This document shows positions 62,758 to 64,000 of a DNA stretch of 64,000 nt, one piece after another; position 1 is the stretch's first letter; every line of letters starts with the position of its first letter. Made by a program: the position numbers and the translations under genes. Below the pieces are notes generated by a model. That model saw nothing but the letters and a program-made list of their open reading frames with translations. It was not told the origin of the DNA and did not search any database. This DNA is from an uncultured Lachnospiraceae bacterium (GTDB lineage Bacteria > Bacillota > Clostridia > Lachnospirales > Lachnospiraceae), in contig CALWLI010000018.1 in assembly GCA_944381485.1 (NCBI GenBank), positions 1 to 64,000 on the forward strand, in the 5' to 3' direction.

Positions 62758-63807
62758 TTAAGCATTGCGCAGCTTTACTGCGGAGCGGGCCTTTCTGAGC
62801 CTGTCCTCCTTCATGGCAGCGTAATGCTTTTTTGTTGTGTTTACATCAGAATGCCCCAGCACATCAGCCACCAGGTAAATATCTCCGGTCTCCTGATAAA
62901 GATGAGTGCCGTAAGTACTTCTCAGCTTGTGAGGTGTAATATGCTTGAGGGGAGTTACGATGGAAGCATATTTCTTTACCATATTTTCCACACTGCGGAC
63001 AGACATCCTCTTGTTTTGAAGAGAGAGGAAGAAGGCCTCCTCGCTGCCTGCCTCGGCAATAATATGTCTGCGCTCCTCAAGATAAGCCGAGAGAGCAGTG
63101 AGCACCTCGTCGCCAAAATATACAACGGCTTCCTTTCCTCCCTTTCTGAGTATCCTCACAGAAGTATTTTCAAAGTCAATGTCTTTAATATTTATGCCGA
63201 CACACTCGGATACACGCATACCTGTGCCAAGCAGGAGAGTGAGTATTGCGGCGTCACGGACCCGAGTGCGCTTATGGTAGGCCTTTTGCCTTTCGCTCAA
63301 ATTTTCTCCCGAATCCACCTCGTCAAGGAGCCTTGCGACTTCATTATATTCAAGACGAATTATGTCCTTTTCTCTAATTCTGGGAAGCCTGCAGAGGGCA
63401 GCGGGATTAGTCTTAATTCGCTCTGTCCTGAAAAGGTAATTGTAGAAGGACTTGAGAGAGGAGAGCTTTCGCTTTAAGCCGCTTTCCTTATTTATGATCT
63501 CCCTGTCCTCATCCGGACGATATTTCAGATACTCAAGATATTCCTCAATATCGGAGGTGGTTATCCTTTCAAGATCAGAGAGAGTAAAATCCTTTGGAGA
63601 ATAGGACTTATACAGGGGATTTACGTTTATCAAAAAGTTGAAAAATACAGTCAGATCATAGGCATAGGCAAGCCTGGTACGAGGCTGAGTCAAAGGTTCG
63701 ATGCCGCGAAAAAAATCCTTGCAAAACTCGGGAAGCTGTTTTTGCATTTTCATAAGTTTTATATGTACAGATCTTTCCTGTTGTTCGCTGTAAGTGAGAT
63801 TTGCCAT
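62758..63807 (-). CDS. Tyrosine recombinase, XerS-like
   Basis: 349 residues, one more domain-length than XerC/XerD (~300) and close to XerS. N-terminal SAM-like domain (PRTRLAYAYDLTVFFNFL), then GTGMRVSECVGINIKDIDF (catalytic Arg), RKGGK (Lys), TPHKLRSTYGTHLY (HxxR), VLGHSDVNTTKKHY (His and Tyr nucleophile). Convergent with the NlpC/P60 gene. GGAAA precedes the ATG. Likely resolves chromosome dimers or acts as an integrase; lack of neighbouring phage genes favours the first. Confidence 0.85.
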   Translation of the reverse strand: MANLTYSEQQERSVHIKLMKMQKQLPEFCKDFFRGIEPLTQPRTRLAYAYDLTVFFNFLINVNPLYKSYSPKDFTLSDLERITTSDIEEYLEYLKYRPDEDREIINKESGLKRKLSSLKSFYNYLFRTERIKTNPAALCRLPRIREKDIIRLEYNEVARLLDEVDSGENLSERQKAYHKRTRVRDAAILTLLLGTGMRVSECVGINIKDIDFENTSVRILRKGGKEAVVYFGDEVLTALSAYLEERRHIIAEAGSEEAFFLSLQNKRMSVRSVENMVKKYASIVTPLKHITPHKLRSTYGTHLYQETGDIYLVADVLGHSDVNTTKKHYAAMKEDRLRKARSAVKLRNA

Positions 63808-63877
63808 GTTTTTCCTTTCCGATATAAAGCAGCAGCAGTTGTTTTAACTATTTTATCATCAATTTCTCATATATGCA

Positions 63878-63929
63878 ACTATTCGCGAAACCCTTGTTTA
63901 ACGAATAGTAAGTAAATAAACTATTCGTT
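63878..63929. repeat. Inverted repeat with third half-site upstream of the Xer gene (possible dif-like site or operator)
   Basis: AACGAATAGT (63900-63909) and ACTATTCGTT (63920-63929) form a perfect 10-base inverted repeat around a 10-base AT-rich centre; ACTATTCG occurs again at 63878-63885. A 30-base site beside the recombinase gene is the arrangement known for XerS/difSL. Base sequence does not equal known dif sites, so an operator is equally possible. Confidence 0.5.
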
Positions 63930-63945
63930 TAAACCAACAAATACC

Positions 63946-63969
63946 CGACAATATCTTTAAGATATGTCG
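63946..63969. other. Short hairpin at the right edge
   Basis: CGAC (A) ATATC / GATAT GTCG with a small loop, 17 bases beyond the inverted repeat. No T-run follows. Possibly the 3' end of a transcript entering from the right; the remaining bases to 64000 show no gene. Confidence 0.3.
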
Positions 63970-64000
63970 AGTATCTGCTGATGATATATTTTATTTGAAG

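Noticed and set aside
62758..64000. Integrated phage or genomic island marked by the tyrosine recombinase
   Set aside because: No tRNA, phage or plasmid genes or direct-repeat att sites lie nearby, and the protein resembles chromosomal XerS.

Overview
The window reads as chromosomal DNA of an anaerobic Firmicute, most likely class Clostridia and probably near Lachnospiraceae. The evidence is the gene content: SepF, DUF896/YnzC, a PopT-type DUF368 protein, [4Fe-4S] serine dehydratase, a YesMN-type two-component system, an LPXTG-type surface protein, a double-cubane-cluster protein and a glycine-reductase-type selenoprotein. Codon use is also rich in ATA, AGA/AGG and GGA. This placement is inference. 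I see no rRNA, tRNA, CRISPR array, insertion sequence or prophage. Almost all genes lie on the plus strand; the exceptions are the reductase operon (18.0-22.4 kb), one anaerobic reductase-like gene (35.0-36.2 kb) and a tyrosine recombinase (62.8-63.8 kb).

Layout. 0-3.9 kb: a branched-chain amino acid ABC importer (3' end of the binding protein, then livH, livM, livG, livF). 4.1-9.2 kb: a beta-CASP metallo-hydrolase, RNase H, alaS and rpsU. 9.4-18.0 kb: phoH, ybeY, a polysaccharide flippase, two flavoproteins, proB, proA and a DUF896 protein. 18.0-22.4 kb (minus): permease, grdX, a grdE-like pyruvoyl proprotein and a grdB-like selenoprotein with an in-frame UGA and a bacterial SECIS-like hairpin. 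22.9-27.2 kb (plus, divergent): a GntR DNA-binding domain fused to a complete argininosuccinate-lyase-like domain, then a PopT-like transporter and serine dehydratase. 27.4-34.9 kb: an AfuA/FbpA-type ABC importer with its own two-component system and a 3-hydroxyacid dehydrogenase. 35-37.3 kb: a double-cubane-cluster protein and purC. 37.5-45.7 kb: miaB, mutS, mutL, miaA and a YnbB-like PLP enzyme. 45.9-53.4 kb: radC, mreC, mreD, a large PBP2, rodA, mgsA and a D,D-carboxypeptidase. 53.5-57.5 kb: a small P-loop protein, an HlyD-like protein, sepF, lspA and an RluD-family gene. 57.6-62.7 kb: two large exported proteins (an LPXTG-type acidic-repeat protein and an NlpC/P60 hydrolase). 62.8-64.0 kb: a XerS-like recombinase with an inverted repeat upstream.

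The most unusual locus is 18.0-24.6 kb. A selenoprotein reductase operon that lacks grdA, grdC and grdD is transcribed away from a regulator whose sensor domain looks like an intact lyase of the fumarase/aspartase superfamily. The shared 443-base intergenic region holds a good minus-strand promoter overlapped by two perfect palindromes. My working hypothesis is substrate-controlled expression of an amino acid or amine reductase whose substrate (or a related N-substituted C4 compound) is read by the lyase-like domain. A second point of interest is the cell-shape cluster: mreC and mreD are present without mreB, and no min genes lie before rodA, an arrangement that recalls ovoid or coccoid relatives.
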